Positions 47,241-61,573 of a stretch of 64,000 bases of DNA are shown here, in pieces. Source of the DNA: Vagococcus humatus (GTDB lineage Bacteria > Bacillota > Bacilli > Lactobacillales > Vagococcaceae); NCBI RefSeq assembly GCF_003950325.1, contig NZ_PXZH01000001.1, forward strand, positions 496,001 to 560,000, written 5' to 3'. The translations under genes and the position numbers were made by a program. Position 1 is the first letter of the stretch. Each line of letters opens with the position of its first letter. The notes beneath the pieces were generated by a model that saw nothing but the letters and a program-made list of their open reading frames with translations, was not told where the DNA came from and ran no database searches.

Positions 47241-47376
47241 AAAAAACCACCTACTACTGATCATTGACTAATCAATAGTAGGTGGTGTAATCATGCTATT
47301 TACATAAACGGCAAGACAAACACCAACTTTGTCCTGTTTCCAATTTAATGCTAGCACAAAGCATTGGCTGTTTCAA
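47241..47376 (-). promoter_or_regulatory. promoter and structured leader/attenuator of CLC gene
   Basis: On the minus strand: TTGAAA (47371-47376), 17 bases, TAGCAT (47348-47353, with TGC before it). The leader then folds GACAAA/TTTGTC (47328-47333 with 47315-47320) around a 7-base loop GTTGGTG, a second stem at 47295-47312, and CACCA (47283-47287) complementary to the loop. CACCA overlaps the first arm of a terminator (47276-47285 with 47247-47256, then Ts 47241-47246), which precedes the ribosome binding site. This is the layout of a fluoride riboswitch, with sequence deviations. The hairpin could also end the methyltransferase transcript. Confidence 0.55.
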
Positions 47377-47386
47377 GGTTTTTTCA

Positions 47387-47998
47387 TTATTTTGTGAAAA
47401 TAGTACAATAAACCAATTTAGGAAAAATAGTTTGGGTTTGAATGTGACTAAAGCCTAGCTGAGTAGCGTACTTTGTCAATGCTAAAGTATCTGGTTTATA
47501 AAAACGGTAGCCATTATACATCGGTAACGATAACCATTCTTTTGAAAAATAAACCACTAAAAAGCGGCCACCAGGTTGTAAAATCTGATACACCCGCTGT
47601 AAAAAAGCTTGGGGATCTTCTAAAAAATACAAGGTGTGACGAGTATAAATCGTTTGAAAAAAATCTTTAGGAAAACGCAGTTGATTTATATCCATTTTCT
47701 TTAAGAAAATATCTGGGGCAGATAACTTAGCGAGTCTTTTACTTGCTACTTGAAGCATATCCTCTGAATAATCTACTCCGTATAAAGGGACTGTCGGATA
47801 TTTTTCCGCCACTTGTTTCAGTAAAACCCCATTACCAATCCCCAGTTCTAAAACTGGCTCTTCTCCTTTTATGCCTAAATGTTTAATTAAATACTGATAG
47901 GAAACCACACCGGTCTGATTCATAAATACAGCTAGCACTTGCCCTAGTTTGCCTGTTGGCTTTTGAAATTGTCTACCTAGTGCATGAAATATGTCCAT
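47387..47998 (-). CDS. class I SAM-dependent methyltransferase
   Basis: 203-aa methyltransferase of the Methyltransf_11/25 type. Motif I VLELGIGNGVLLKQVAEKYP, then LYGVDYSEDMLQVASKRL (motif II), DIFLKKMDINQLRFPKDFF, IYTRHTLYFLEDPQAFL and LQPGGRFLVVYF. The substrate is unknown. ATG 47998 follows AAGGAGGGAG. It sits between the CLC promoter and the carbonic anhydrase and shares their strand, but a terminator upstream separates it from the pyr operon. Confidence 0.85.
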   Translation of the reverse strand: MDIFHALGRQFQKPTGKLGQVLAVFMNQTGVVSYQYLIKHLGIKGEEPVLELGIGNGVLLKQVAEKYPTVPLYGVDYSEDMLQVASKRLAKLSAPDIFLKKMDINQLRFPKDFFQTIYTRHTLYFLEDPQAFLQRVYQILQPGGRFLVVYFSKEWLSLPMYNGYRFYKPDTLALTKYATQLGFSHIQTQTIFPKLVYCTIFTK

Positions 47999-48048
47999 CT
48001 CTTGCTCCCTCCTTTTCACTAAACTCACACTTCCTTTTTAAGCAGAAA

Positions 48049-48078
48049 AACTCCTAAATGTATCAACATTAGGAGTTA
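48049..48078 (-). terminator. terminator of pyr operon/carbonic anhydrase
   Basis: AACTCCTAA / TTAGGAGTT arms on the minus strand, with the stop codon inside the first arm; followed by T's. Confidence 0.75.
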
Positions 48079-48800
48079 GTATGTTCCTCATCTTTGTCTT
48101 CGTAATACCAAACTTTACGGTCATTTAAAGGCTGAACTGGCCGGTGATTTTTAACAGGTAATTTTGATTTGAATAAATCCATAAAGGACTGATGAATTTC
48201 CTGAACTGCATCCATCACAAACCAATAGACAGGCCCTTGAGTTGGCGGAGTTGTAAGAGAACCTACATAATGATAATAATCCTGTTTCTTTGGTAAAAAT
48301 AACCCAGGATTTATTTCACATGTATCTGTTTGTAAAAAGTGTGTTTCAATGTAGTCACGCATTTTTTCATTTTTCAGATAAAACTGTTGATCCGTAGAAT
48401 TAAACAATAGGCCTAAAACAAGGAGTTGTCCCTGTTCATTTTTGTGCACAAAATGCCATTCTGCCTCACTACTAGTAATTTCCAAAATATGTTCACTTGG
48501 AAAATGCACATGAATATCTTGCAAGTAGTAAGCTTGACCTTTAAAAGTCACAAAACTTTTGCCAGTTAACTCTTGCGGCACTAAATGAAACGCATGCTGA
48601 GTTACCCTTTGATTAAATATTTGAGACACATAAGAAAAAACAAGTGGTTCTTGGTAGTCTAGCTCTACAGTTGGTACATTAGTTAAGTCAATCGGTGATT
48701 GTTGCGGAAACTGGGCTGCTTCGTGGAATTCTTCACATAAAGTATCCCAAAAATCTGGACCAATCTCTCCTTCATATCCCCAAATTACTTGATTGCTCAT
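48069..48800 (-). CDS. alpha-type carbonic anhydrase, last gene of the pyr operon
   Basis: Interconverts CO2 and bicarbonate. The 243-aa product has the alpha-class zinc ligands: H97 and H99 in DIHVHFPSEH and H116 in EWHFVH, plus QQSPIDL near residue 35 and the GSLTTPP motif. Unlike most alpha enzymes it has no signal peptide, so it should act in the cytoplasm. It starts 26 bases after the pyrE stop, with no terminator between and RBS AAAGGGG. Bicarbonate is a substrate of CarAB, so a supply role is plausible. Confidence 0.88.
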   Translation of the reverse strand: MSNQVIWGYEGEIGPDFWDTLCEEFHEAAQFPQQSPIDLTNVPTVELDYQEPLVFSYVSQIFNQRVTQHAFHLVPQELTGKSFVTFKGQAYYLQDIHVHFPSEHILEITSSEAEWHFVHKNEQGQLLVLGLLFNSTDQQFYLKNEKMRDYIETHFLQTDTCEINPGLFLPKKQDYYHYVGSLTTPPTQGPVYWFVMDAVQEIHQSFMDLFKSKLPVKNHRPVQPLNDRKVWYYEDKDEEHTNS

Positions 48801-48826
48801 ATAGACACAACCCCTTTACAGTTAGA

Positions 48827-49464
48827 TTACGAATGACTAGGCCAACTTGTTGGATCTTCTTTCCATTCGTGTAATAATTTTACCGCATTTTCTTCAATGT
48901 AGCCACTATTAACTGCTGCAGTAATCAAGGTTGTGTAGTTTGTTAACGTATGTAAAGATAAACCTGCTTCTTTAAAGTTTTCAATGCCTTGGGGTAACTC
49001 ATAAGTAAAAATAGCTGCCACTCCTAATACATTGGCACCTTCACGGCTAGCCGCTTGACACGCAGCTAACACACTGCCACCTGTTGAAATCAAATCTTCA
49101 ATGACCACCATGTTTTGACCAGGAGTAATTCTTCCTTCGATTTGATTACCTTTTCCGTGATCTTTGGCTTTACTTCGAATGTACACCATTGGTAAATCTA
49201 AAATTTCTGCCACCCAAGCAGCATGGGGAATTCCAGCTGTGGCTGTTCCAGCAATCACTTCTACCTCTGGATAATTGGTTTTAATCAACTTAGCTAAGCC
49301 TTTTGCGATGTCTTTTCTTACTTTAGGATAGCTCATTGTCACTCGGTTATCACAATAAATAGGGCTTTTAATCCCACTTGCCCAAGTAAATGGCTCATGA
49401 GGGCTTAAACTCACCGCTTTAATGTCTAATAATTGATTGGCAATCATTTCACTAGTTTGTGTCA

Positions 49465-49465
<1 letters not shown>
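48827..49465 (-). CDS. pyrE: orotate phosphoribosyltransferase
   Basis: Converts orotate and PRPP to OMP, fifth step of UMP synthesis. The 212-aa product has the PRPP-binding motif [20 protein letters not shown] and the family pattern [19 protein letters not shown] 49465 overlaps the stop of pyrF by one base (TAATG); the longer reading that starts earlier would overlap pyrF and lacks a ribosome binding site. GGAGAG precedes the ATG by about 8 bases. Confidence 0.96.
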
Positions 49466-51897
<2,432 letters not shown>

Positions 51898-51919
51898 CTT
51901 CTTTAATCCCCTTTCCCTT

Positions 51920-54900
51920 TTAAAGTGATTCCATTAAAAATGATTGTGATTCCATTACTCGTAAAATTGCATCTGCAGTGTCTAATGAGGTAAATAAAGG
52001 CACCCCGTGTTCCACAGCTGTTCGTCTAATTTGGAAACCATCTGTGGCAGTTTCTTGACTTTTATCCATGGTATTAATCACTACATGGGCTTTTCCTAAA
52101 CGAATAACATCTAACACACTTTCATCCTGTTCATTATCAATTTTTCCTACAAGACTCACAACTAATCCTTTCTCAGTGAAATAATTAGCAGTGCCTTCTG
52201 TGGCTAGTAAGCTATAGCCAATGTTTTGGAAACGTCTAGCAATTTCTAAGGCTTCTTCTTTTGTTTCATCTGATACGGTGATTAACACTGAGCCGTAATT
52301 AGGTAAGTGCATATGACTTGCTTCAAAAGCTTTATATAAGGCTTTTTCAAGGGAAGTATCTGTCCCCATTACTTCACCAGTTGACTTCATTTCAGGTCCT
52401 AAAGAAGTTTCTACTTTTTGTAATTTAGAGAAAGAAAACACAGGGGCTTTTACATGAACATAGCGACTCTCTGGATATAGTCCGTCTACATAGCCCATAC
52501 TTTCTAAACTTTCCCCTAAAATAACCCGGGTAGCGATTTGTGCCATTGGTATGCCGGTTACCTTACTTAAAAATGGAACTGTTCGGCTAGCCCGAGGATT
52601 TACTTCAATGACATACACCTGCTCATTTTGAATGACAAATTGAATATTCATCATCCCTAAACAGTTAAGACCTGTTGCTAGGCGTTTAGTGTAAGATACA
52701 ATTTTTTCTTTTACTTCAGCAGATAAAGTTTGAGGCGGATAGACAGCCATTGAGTCTCCTGAGTGAACTCCTGCTCGTTCAATGTGTTCCATTATGCCTG
52801 GAATAAGCACTTGTTTACCGTCACAAATGGCATCTACTTCACACTCTTGACCAACAATATACCGGTCGACTAATACTGGATGTTCCGGGGAAGCTTTAAC
52901 TGCTTCTTTCATGTATCGTTCTAGGTCTACTTGGTTTTCAACGATCTCCATCGCCCGACCTCCTAATACATAACTTGGCCGAACTAATACTGGATAGCCA
53001 ATTTTTTCTGCAATCAGAATGGCTTCCTGTTCACTCACTGCTGTATCTCCTAATGGTTGAGGAACGTCTAAGTCTTTTAAGGCTACTTCAAACAAATCTC
53101 GATTTTCAGCTCGGTCTAAGTCTTCGATAGACGTACCTAAAATCTTAACCCCATGTTTCGTTAAAGGCTCTGCTAAATTAATCGCTGTTTGACCACCAAA
53201 TTGTACAATAACTCCTAGTGGTTGCTCTAAATCAATCACATTTAACACGTCTTCTAAGGTTAAAGGTTCAAAGTACAATTTATCTGAGATAGAAAAATCT
53301 GTGGAAACTGTTTCTGGGTTACTGTTCATGATAATCGCTTCGTAGCCTGCTTGTTGAATCGCTTTAACCGAATGAACTGTAGCATAATCAAACTCTACCC
53401 CTTGACCAATCCGGATAGGACCAGAACCTAAGACTAAAATAGATGGTTTCTCTGTCACTTGACTTTCATTTTCCTCTTCGTAAGTGCTATAAAAGTAAGG
53501 AGTAGTAGACTCAAACTCAGCTGCACAAGTATCTACCATTTTGTAGACTGGTAATAAATTAGCCTGCACTCGTTTTTGACGAATTGCTTCTTCTGACACT
53601 TCCCACAGTTCAGCGATTTTTTTATCAGTAAAGCCGTACTGTTTAGCTTTTAATAAGCTGTCCAATTGATGAGGGTTAGCTGCTAACTCTGTTTCTATTT
53701 CAATAATATGTAACAGCTTGTCTAGGAAGAAATCATCAATTTTGGTTAACACATGTAATTCTTCTAATTTATAGCCTCTACGAATCGCTTCTGCTAAGTA
53801 AAACAATCGGTCATCTTGGGCGTGAATGATTTTATCTTGTAAGGTTAACTCTTGACACTCTTTTAGTTCTTTTAATTCTAGGTGATGAGCTCCTATCTCT
53901 AGGGAACGCACCGCCTTCAGTAAAGACTCTTCTAAGGTACGGCCAATTGCCATGACTTCCCCAGTGGCTTTCATTTGAGTGCCTAATTTTCGCTCTCCTT
54001 TTTCAAATTTATCAAAAGGCCAACGAGGTATTTTAGACACAATATAGTCTAGTGTTGGTTCAAATTCTGCATAAGTCGTATTCGTAACTGGGTTCATCAT
54101 CTCATCTAAAGTTAAGCCTACTGCAATTTTCGCCGCAATTTTTGCAATAGGAAAGCCAGTTGCTTTACTAGCTAAAGCAGATGAGCGACTCACTCTTGGG
54201 TTCACTTCAATCACATAGTAATCAAAGCTATCTGGATCAAGGGCTAACTGTACGTTACAGCCTCCTTCGATTTTAAGAGCTCGAATAATTTTTAAAGAGG
54301 CATCTCTTAGCAATTGGTGTTCGACATCAGACAAGGTTTGACTTGGGGCAAAGACAATCGAGTCCCCTGTGTGAATACCGACTGGGTCAAAGTTTTCCAT
54401 GTTACAAACTACAATGGCATTATCTGCTGCATCTCGCATCACTTCATATTCTATTTCTTTAAAGCCAGCAATACTTTTTTCGATTAAACACTGAGATACT
54501 GGTGATAATTTCAGGCCATTTTCAGTAATTTCTCGTAAACTTTCTTCATTGTCACACATACCTCCCCCAGTTCCTCCTAAAGTAAAGGCAGGTCTTACAA
54601 TAACTGGGTAGCCAATCGTTTCAGCAAAAGCCACTGCGTCTTCTACAGTATGAACAATATCACTTTCTGGAATTGGCTGATCTAGCTCTTCCATTAATTG
54701 TTTAAATAAATCTCTATCTTCTGCTTGATCAATCGCCGTTAGTTTAGTCCCTAATAATTCAATCTCTAATTCTTCTAATAAGCCTTCTTTAGCTAATTCC
54801 ATAGCCATATTTAAACCTGTTTGCCCACCTAACGTCGGTAATAAAGCATCTGGTCGTTCTTTTCTTAAAATACGAGAAACAAATTCAAAGGTAATAGGTT

Positions 54901-55099
54901 CAATGTAGACTTTATCAGCGATTTCTTGATCCGTCATAATCGTAGCTGGATTAGAGTTCACTAAAACGACTTCATATCCTTCTTCTTTTAAAGCCAGACA
55001 AGCTTGGGTACCTGCATAATCAAACTCGGCGGCTTGTCCAATGATAATAGGACCAGAACCAATTACCATAATTTTTTGAATATCTGTTCGTTTTGTCAT
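51920..55099 (-). CDS. carB: carbamoyl-phosphate synthase large subunit
   Basis: Makes carbamoyl phosphate from ammonia, bicarbonate and 2 ATP. The 1059-aa product has the duplicated ATP-grasp organisation: [21 protein letters not shown] in the first half and [18 protein letters not shown] in the second, each with a VNSNPAT / MNSNPET motif. The C-terminal MGS-like domain may bind UMP or other effectors. ATG 55099 follows GGAAGGAG. It overlaps carA by one base. Confidence 0.97.
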   Translation of the reverse strand: MTKRTDIQKIMVIGSGPIIIGQAAEFDYAGTQACLALKEEGYEVVLVNSNPATIMTDQEIADKVYIEPITFEFVSRILRKERPDALLPTLGGQTGLNMAMELAKEGLLEELEIELLGTKLTAIDQAEDRDLFKQLMEELDQPIPESDIVHTVEDAVAFAETIGYPVIVRPAFTLGGTGGGMCDNEESLREITENGLKLSPVSQCLIEKSIAGFKEIEYEVMRDAADNAIVVCNMENFDPVGIHTGDSIVFAPSQTLSDVEHQLLRDASLKIIRALKIEGGCNVQLALDPDSFDYYVIEVNPRVSRSSALASKATGFPIAKIAAKIAVGLTLDEMMNPVTNTTYAEFEPTLDYIVSKIPRWPFDKFEKGERKLGTQMKATGEVMAIGRTLEESLLKAVRSLEIGAHHLELKELKECQELTLQDKIIHAQDDRLFYLAEAIRRGYKLEELHVLTKIDDFFLDKLLHIIEIETELAANPHQLDSLLKAKQYGFTDKKIAELWEVSEEAIRQKRVQANLLPVYKMVDTCAAEFESTTPYFYSTYEEENESQVTEKPSILVLGSGPIRIGQGVEFDYATVHSVKAIQQAGYEAIIMNSNPETVSTDFSISDKLYFEPLTLEDVLNVIDLEQPLGVIVQFGGQTAINLAEPLTKHGVKILGTSIEDLDRAENRDLFEVALKDLDVPQPLGDTAVSEQEAILIAEKIGYPVLVRPSYVLGGRAMEIVENQVDLERYMKEAVKASPEHPVLVDRYIVGQECEVDAICDGKQVLIPGIMEHIERAGVHSGDSMAVYPPQTLSAEVKEKIVSYTKRLATGLNCLGMMNIQFVIQNEQVYVIEVNPRASRTVPFLSKVTGIPMAQIATRVILGESLESMGYVDGLYPESRYVHVKAPVFSFSKLQKVETSLGPEMKSTGEVMGTDTSLEKALYKAFEASHMHLPNYGSVLITVSDETKEEALEIARRFQNIGYSLLATEGTANYFTEKGLVVSLVGKIDNEQDESVLDVIRLGKAHVVINTMDKSQETATDGFQIRRTAVEHGVPLFTSLDTADAILRVMESQSFLMESL

Positions 55100-56178
55100 T
55101 AGTGTTGCTCCTTCCATGCATCAATCATTTCCATAAACTCATCAAACAAATGGACAGCATCATGAGGTCCTGGGGCTGCATCTGGGTGAAACTGAACAGT
55201 AAAGGCTGGAAATTGTTTATGTCTAACCCCTTCAATCGTTTGATCGTTAATTTCTCGGTGAGTAATCAGTAGTGGCGTATTCTCTAAAGAGGCCTCTTCC
55301 ACTGCAAAACCGTGATTTTGCGAGGTAAAACTTACTCGTCCTGTAGCAATTTCTCGTACTGGGTGATTAGAACCACGGTGACCAAATGTCATTTTATACG
55401 TTTTCCCACCATTAGCAATGGAAAATAACTGATGGCCTAAACAAATGCCAAACAATGGTACTTTTCCTTGAATACCTTGAATTAACGCGGTCGCTCCCTT
55501 AACATCTTCTGGGTTACCTGGTCCATTACTTAACATGACTCCGTCTGGTGCTAATTGTAAAATTTCTTCTGCTGTAGTGTTATAAGGCATAACTGTGACG
55601 TTACATTCTCGTTTACTTAATTCTCTTAAAATACTATGTTTTAACCCAAAGTCTATCACTACAATGTTACGTCCCACTCCTGGACTTGGATAAGCTTTAT
55701 TAGTGGATACTTGGGCTACTTGGGTGTTAGGTAAAATAGTCGCTTTTAATTGATCAAAGGCATGAGAAACATCTTGGGTATCATCAATGATCATTGCTTT
55801 CATCGACCCATGTTCTCTGATTTTACGAGTAAGCATGCGGGTATCGATACCTGAAATCCCTGGAATTCCTTTAGCTAATAAAAAATCAGGTAAAGATTGT
55901 TTACAGCGCCAATTAGATGGACGGCGGCAGACTTCTTTAACAATGACTCCTTTACACGTCGGTTCAATGGACTCCATATCATCGCGGTTAATGCCGTAAT
56001 TACCGATTAACGGGTAAGTAAAAGTAATCATTTGACCGCAATAACTAGGATCTGTGATTGACTCTTGATAGCCAGTCATCCCTGTTGTAAAAACAATTTC
56101 TCCCGTAGTGGACACATCTGCCCCAAATCCTTCTCCTTTAAACATCGTGCCATCTTCTAGTAATAATAACTTGCCCAT
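55099..56178 (-). CDS. carA: carbamoyl-phosphate synthase small (glutaminase) subunit
   Basis: Hydrolyses glutamine and channels ammonia to CarB. The 359-aa product has the class I amidotransferase triad: Cys in [11 protein letters not shown], His in [10 protein letters not shown] and the nearby Glu-like position. ATG 56178 follows AGGAGGAG; the longer in-frame extension begins with a codon inside that site. It overlaps both carB and pyrC by one base. Confidence 0.97.
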   Translation of the reverse strand: MGKLLLLEDGTMFKGEGFGADVSTTGEIVFTTGMTGYQESITDPSYCGQMITFTYPLIGNYGINRDDMESIEPTCKGVIVKEVCRRPSNWRCKQSLPDFLLAKGIPGISGIDTRMLTRKIREHGSMKAMIIDDTQDVSHAFDQLKATILPNTQVAQVSTNKAYPSPGVGRNIVVIDFGLKHSILRELSKRECNVTVMPYNTTAEEILQLAPDGVMLSNGPGNPEDVKGATALIQGIQGKVPLFGICLGHQLFSIANGGKTYKMTFGHRGSNHPVREIATGRVSFTSQNHGFAVEEASLENTPLLITHREINDQTIEGVRHKQFPAFTVQFHPDAAPGPHDAVHLFDEFMEMIDAWKEQH

Positions 56179-57470
56179 TACTTCTCCTCCTCTTGCCAAA
56201 CAATTTGGCCATTTGCCACTGTATACCGTGATTTCCCTTGAACTTGCTTATTTAAGAAAGGGGTGTTGCTAGAAGCTGATACAAAATCTGCTGAGTCAAT
56301 GTGATAACAGGTATCTAAATCCAGTAAGGTAACATCAGCTGAGCTACCTACTTTTATTTCCCCTGCTGCTAGTTGGAACACTTGGGCTGGTTTAATCGTT
56401 AACCAGTCTAACACTTCTTTCAATGTGAAAATCCCTGTTTGAACAAACTCTGTATATAACAGAGGAAAAGCTGTCTCGCTTCCCACAATACCAAAGGCTG
56501 CCTCCCTCATACTTTTTTCTTTTTCTTCTGCTGTATGAGGAGCGTGATCGGTGGCAATACAATCAATCGTGCCATCTTTTAAGCCGTTGATTAAGGCTTG
56601 TCGGTCTTCTTCTGCTCTTAACGGAGGGTTCATTTTATACTGGCCATTGTCTTCTGGAATATCTTGGTCAGTTAAAATCAAGTGATGAGGACACACCTCA
56701 CAAGTTACATGAACTCCTGCTTCTTTAGCTTGTCTAATCAAAGCCACACTTTCTTTAGTTGACACATGACACACATGATAGTGACAACCTGTTGCCTCTG
56801 CTAATACTAAGTCTCTAGCAATCTGAGAAGACTCAGCTGCACTTAAAATGCCAGGTAAGCCTAGTTCTTTTGAACGTTTCCCCTCATGCATACAACCGCC
56901 AAACAGTAAGGATTCATCTTCAGTATGAGCCACAATTGGCAGCCCTAACTTTGCGGCTTCTTTCATAGCTAGATACATAGTGCCAGCACTTTGTACTCCT
57001 ACACCGTCATTAGTAAAAGCAAAGACTCCTGCTTCTTTCAACCCTTTCATATCCACTAGTTCACTACTTTTTAACGCCTTAGTAATCGATCCATATTGTT
57101 TTGTCTGAATAACACTGTCTTTTTCAATCAGCTGCTGAATGTGTTGATAGTCTGCTACATTATCTGGTACAGGATTTAGGTTAGGCATTGCACAAACAGT
57201 CGTAAATCCACCTTTAGCTGCAGAACGACTACCAGAAGCAATAGTTTCTTTGTGAGTAAAGCCTGGTTCTCTAAAGTGCACATGTAAATCAACAAATCCT
57301 GGAGCAAGCAGGTTATTTTTTCCTTCAATTATTTGGGCCTTATCAGAAACTAGGGGAGATAAATCTGTGCCAATTCCTGCAACTTTCCCCTGTTTTACCC
57401 ATAGTTCAGCTAGGTATAACTGACCTGTTTGATCCATTAACTGGATATCTTTTATATAAAGTTCTGTCAT
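56178..57470 (-). CDS. pyrC: dihydroorotase
   Basis: Cyclises carbamoyl-aspartate to dihydroorotate. The 430-aa product is a type I (bacterial amidohydrolase) enzyme: [10 protein letters not shown] (metal ligands His-x-His), [16 protein letters not shown] and [10 protein letters not shown] metal sites. It starts 2 bases before the pyrB stop region and overlaps carA by one base at its end. Confidence 0.96.
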   Translation of the reverse strand: MTELYIKDIQLMDQTGQLYLAELWVKQGKVAGIGTDLSPLVSDKAQIIEGKNNLLAPGFVDLHVHFREPGFTHKETIASGSRSAAKGGFTTVCAMPNLNPVPDNVADYQHIQQLIEKDSVIQTKQYGSITKALKSSELVDMKGLKEAGVFAFTNDGVGVQSAGTMYLAMKEAAKLGLPIVAHTEDESLLFGGCMHEGKRSKELGLPGILSAAESSQIARDLVLAEATGCHYHVCHVSTKESVALIRQAKEAGVHVTCEVCPHHLILTDQDIPEDNGQYKMNPPLRAEEDRQALINGLKDGTIDCIATDHAPHTAEEKEKSMREAAFGIVGSETAFPLLYTEFVQTGIFTLKEVLDWLTIKPAQVFQLAAGEIKVGSSADVTLLDLDTCYHIDSADFVSASSNTPFLNKQVQGKSRYTVANGQIVWQEEEK

Positions 57471-57472
57471 AC

Positions 57473-58399
57473 TTACGCCTTCCCTTCTAAAATCGCTTCT
57501 AAAATCGCCATGCGCATATAAACTCCGTTATGCATTTGCTGCACAATTCGTGATTTAGGACACTCGACTAACGCATCGGCTAACTCCACATCTCTATTGA
57601 CTGGTGCTGGGTGCATGATAATGGTTTGGGGTTTTAAATGAGCCGCTCGTTCATTGGTTAAACCGTACTGTTGGTGATAACTTTCTTTTGAAAAAGATGT
57701 CCCTCCGTCATGACGTTCATGTTGGACCCGTAACATCATCATGACATCCACCTCTTCAACTAACTCATCTAAAGGTAAGTAATGACCGTAAGCTTCAAAT
57801 TTAGGATCATACCACTCTTTTGGCCCTGAAAAATAAACTTTCGCGCCTAAGCGTTTTAACATTTGCATATTACTTTTTGCCACCCGAGAGTGAGTGATAT
57901 CTCCAATAATCGCGATTTTTAACTGGTCAAAATCGCCAAACTCTTCATAAATGGTTAACAAATCTAGTAAACATTGACTAGGATGTTGGCCACTACCATC
58001 TCCTCCATTAATAATGGAACACCTGATAGTGTTACTTTGAATTAATTGATGGTAATAATCTTCATCTGAATGTCTAATCACACAAGCATCAATGCCAATC
58101 GCTGACATGGTTAACACTGTATCATAAAGAGATTCCCCTTTATTGATGGAGCTTGTTTTAGTATCAAACTCAATCACATCAATCCCTAACTTCCGCTCAG
58201 CCACTTCAAAACTTTTATGAGTGCGGGTACTATTTTCAAAAAACAAATTAGCTACCATCATTGGTCTATGCCAAGGTTTAAATCGGTCGCCATGTTTAAA
58301 TTGTTGCGCTCTTTGGATAAGTCCCAGTACTTCTTGATTGGATAAAGATTCAACAGTAAGTAAATGTTTTAAACTTACCCGTTCTTCTGTGATCATCAT
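57473..58399 (-). CDS. pyrB: aspartate carbamoyltransferase catalytic subunit
   Basis: Condenses aspartate with carbamoyl phosphate. The 308-aa product has the family motif [13 protein letters not shown] (carbamoyl phosphate binding, about 52-64), KGESLYDT, and [10 protein letters not shown] in the aspartate site. No pyrI regulatory subunit follows, as is usual in Firmicutes. Two ATG codons stand together at the start; the first is used. Confidence 0.96.
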   Translation of the reverse strand: MMITEERVSLKHLLTVESLSNQEVLGLIQRAQQFKHGDRFKPWHRPMMVANLFFENSTRTHKSFEVAERKLGIDVIEFDTKTSSINKGESLYDTVLTMSAIGIDACVIRHSDEDYYHQLIQSNTIRCSIINGGDGSGQHPSQCLLDLLTIYEEFGDFDQLKIAIIGDITHSRVAKSNMQMLKRLGAKVYFSGPKEWYDPKFEAYGHYLPLDELVEEVDVMMMLRVQHERHDGGTSFSKESYHQQYGLTNERAAHLKPQTIIMHPAPVNRDVELADALVECPKSRIVQQMHNGVYMRMAILEAILEGKA

Positions 58400-58427
58400 T
58401 CTTTTTTCCCCCTACTTCCTTTTGTCT

Positions 58428-59711
58428 TTAAGCTTGTTCACTTCTAGCCTGCTCAGGTAACACTAGATTTAAGATAATTCCAAAAAGAGTGGCTAGTGCC
58501 ATACCAGATAGTTCAAACACCCCTACTTTAAACACTAATCCGCCAATTCCGATAACTAAAATCACTGAAGCAATAATCAAGTTCCGTTTTTTATCAAAAT
58601 CAATCTGATTATCAATTAATATTTTTAAACCACTAGAGGCAATCACACCAAATAGTAAGAAACTAATGCCTGCAATAACTGGACTTGGAATACTTAGAAT
58701 TAACGCACTGATTTTACCTACAAAACTTAGCACGATTGCTAGGACCGCGGCTCCGCTTAATACAAACACACTATGTACTCGGGTAATAGCTAGGACACCG
58801 ATATTCTCACCATAACTGGTTACCGGAGGACCTCCTACAAAGCCAGCCACTAACTGAGCCAACCCGTCCCCTAAAATTGTTCGAGAAAGACCTGGATCTT
58901 CAAAAAAGTTTCGTTTAGTTAATTTGTTCAATACTGTAATGTGGCCAATATGTTCCGTCATGGTCACAAAAGCTATTGGAGCCATTGTGGTAATCGCACC
59001 GATATATAATTTAGGTGAATAGTTGATAAATGGCACTTGAAAGTCTGGCTTAGCTAGCCAAGCTGCTTGTTTAATCGGTTCTGTATCCACAATGCCAAAA
59101 GCTAAGGCAATTAAGTAACCTGAAACAATTCCTAATAAAATGGGAATAAGTCCTGGGAAACCTGTTAGAAACATGTTGAAGATAATGGTTAAACATAAGG
59201 TTAATAAAGCAACTGCTATAAACTTAGGACTGTAATCTCCGTTTCCATCAAACATAGCATTGTTAGCTGCGTTAGCTGCTAGTCCTAAACCAATCACCAT
59301 AACTACCGGTCCTACAACAATCGGTGGTAGTAGTCGGTTAATCCAGTCAGAACCGCTTTTTTTAATAATGAGAGAAACAATCACATAAACTAAACCAGTG
59401 GTCATAGCACCTTGTGCAACTGCTGGGTAGCCGTGAGTTTTCATTAACATTTGCATAGCTGGGATAAAAGCAAAGCTACTACCTAAGTAGGCAGGAATCT
59501 TAGCTCCTGTTGTAAAAATATAAACTAAAGTACCAAGGCCTGAACTCATCAAGGCAATACTTGGATTAATACCAACTAAAATCGGAACCAACACTGTCGC
59601 CCCGAACATAGTGAATAAGTGCTGTAAACTTAAACCAAACCATTCTAAAGGTTTTGGTTTATCCTGAATATCTAAAACAACATCTGGGTTTCTAAATGTT
59701 TCTTTTTCCAT
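58428..59711 (-). CDS. pyrP: uracil permease
   Basis: Membrane transporter of 427 aa of the nucleobase-ascorbate (NCS2/UraA) family, with about 12-14 hydrophobic segments. Signature PVTSYGENIGVLAITR (residues about 295-310, QNxG/ENxG motif) and the N-terminal FTMFGATVLVPILVG region. It imports uracil for salvage and sits behind a PyrR attenuator between pyrR and the biosynthetic genes. Confidence 0.94.
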   Translation of the reverse strand: MEKETFRNPDVVLDIQDKPKPLEWFGLSLQHLFTMFGATVLVPILVGINPSIALMSSGLGTLVYIFTTGAKIPAYLGSSFAFIPAMQMLMKTHGYPAVAQGAMTTGLVYVIVSLIIKKSGSDWINRLLPPIVVGPVVMVIGLGLAANAANNAMFDGNGDYSPKFIAVALLTLCLTIIFNMFLTGFPGLIPILLGIVSGYLIALAFGIVDTEPIKQAAWLAKPDFQVPFINYSPKLYIGAITTMAPIAFVTMTEHIGHITVLNKLTKRNFFEDPGLSRTILGDGLAQLVAGFVGGPPVTSYGENIGVLAITRVHSVFVLSGAAVLAIVLSFVGKISALILSIPSPVIAGISFLLFGVIASSGLKILIDNQIDFDKKRNLIIASVILVIGIGGLVFKVGVFELSGMALATLFGIILNLVLPEQARSEQA

Positions 59712-59734
59712 TAACGTCTCTCCTTTACCTTAAC

Positions 59735-59854
59735 AAAAAAACGCTGATTTCTTCTTTTTGAGAAACCAGCGTTTTTTATTGAATAAGGTTATTCAATAGT
59801 TATAGTTCTCCCTGTTGAGTTAGGGAGGGCTACTTTTCTCAGTCTCTCTGTACT
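59735..59854 (-). promoter_or_regulatory. PyrR attenuator before pyrP
   Basis: On the minus strand a PyrR-binding-type element (CAGAGAGACTGAGAAAAG at about 59834-59851, the CAGAGAGG-YUG pattern) with a stem loop to 59804, followed by a terminator (ACGCTGGTTTCT / AGAAATCAGCGT, 59741-59772) and a T run to 59735. This is the standard antiterminator/anti-antiterminator/terminator layout by which UMP-bound PyrR lowers transcription. Confidence 0.75.
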
Positions 59855-59882
59855 AAATTAAAAAGCATTATGTATTATTTAG

Positions 59883-60643
<761 letters not shown>

Positions 60644-60650
60644 AAGCAAG

Positions 60651-61556
60651 TTATTTTTCCAAACTAGCTAATGTTTCTTGGAAATTTTCTGGTAATGGAG
60701 CAGAAAATTCCATATACTCTCCTGTGGTTGGATGAGTAAAGCCTAACACTTGGGCATGTAAAAACTGACCTGTTCCAGGTAAGGTTTTTCTAGGACCATA
60801 GACTGGATCTCCTGCTAAAGGATAGCCAATATATTTCATATGTACCCGAATTTGGTGAGTACGACCTGTTTCTAACTGGCATTCCACTAAAGTAAATGAC
60901 TTAAACCTTTCTAACACAGTAAAGTGAGTGACAGCTGGTTTACCAAATTCATCCACTGCTTGTGATTGACGGTTCACTTTAGAACGAGCAATTGGAGCAT
61001 TAATACTGCCTTTATCATGAGGAATAACTCCGTGAACTAAAGCAATGTATTTACGGGTAGTGGTTTTATCTTTTAACTGTTTAGCTAAAGAGAGATGGGC
61101 TTCATCACGTTTAGCCACCATCAATAATCCAGAAGTATCTTTATCAATTCTATGGACAATCCCTGGTCTTACTACATCATTAATCGTAGATAAATCCTTA
61201 ACATGATAAAGTAAGGCGTTGACTAACGTTCCTTGGCTGTGTCCAGCAGAAGGATGAACCACCATGCCTTGAGGTTTATTTACTACTAGTAGATCTTGAT
61301 CTTCGTAAACAATCTCTAATGGAATATTCTCCGGCACTAACTCTAAAGCTGTTGCCACAGGTATTTGAATGACAATTTCATCTTGAGGTTGCACTTTATA
61401 ATTCGATTTAACCACTTGACCATTTACTTCAACCACTTGTTTTTTTAACCAGTGTTGGACTTTAGAGCGTGAATACTCTGGCCATAGCTGAACAATCACT
61501 TTGTCAATTCGTCCCGTTTCTTCTGTAATCACTGCTTTTAATTGTTTATCTTCCAT
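60651..61556 (-). CDS. RluD-family 23S rRNA/pseudouridine synthase
   Basis: 301-aa enzyme that isomerises uridine to pseudouridine. An S4-like RNA-binding domain (residues about 13-60, RSKVQHWLKKQVVEVNG) precedes the catalytic domain with motif II HRIDKDTSGLLMVAK, containing the nucleophilic Asp, and the TGRTHQIRVH motif. Probable target is 23S rRNA as for RluD. It is the gene directly after lspA, with the pyr promoter behind it. Confidence 0.93.
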   Translation of the reverse strand: MEDKQLKAVITEETGRIDKVIVQLWPEYSRSKVQHWLKKQVVEVNGQVVKSNYKVQPQDEIVIQIPVATALELVPENIPLEIVYEDQDLLVVNKPQGMVVHPSAGHSQGTLVNALLYHVKDLSTINDVVRPGIVHRIDKDTSGLLMVAKRDEAHLSLAKQLKDKTTTRKYIALVHGVIPHDKGSINAPIARSKVNRQSQAVDEFGKPAVTHFTVLERFKSFTLVECQLETGRTHQIRVHMKYIGYPLAGDPVYGPRKTLPGTGQFLHAQVLGFTHPTTGEYMEFSAPLPENFQETLASLEK

Positions 61557-61573
61557 CTATTTTCCTTTTCTTT

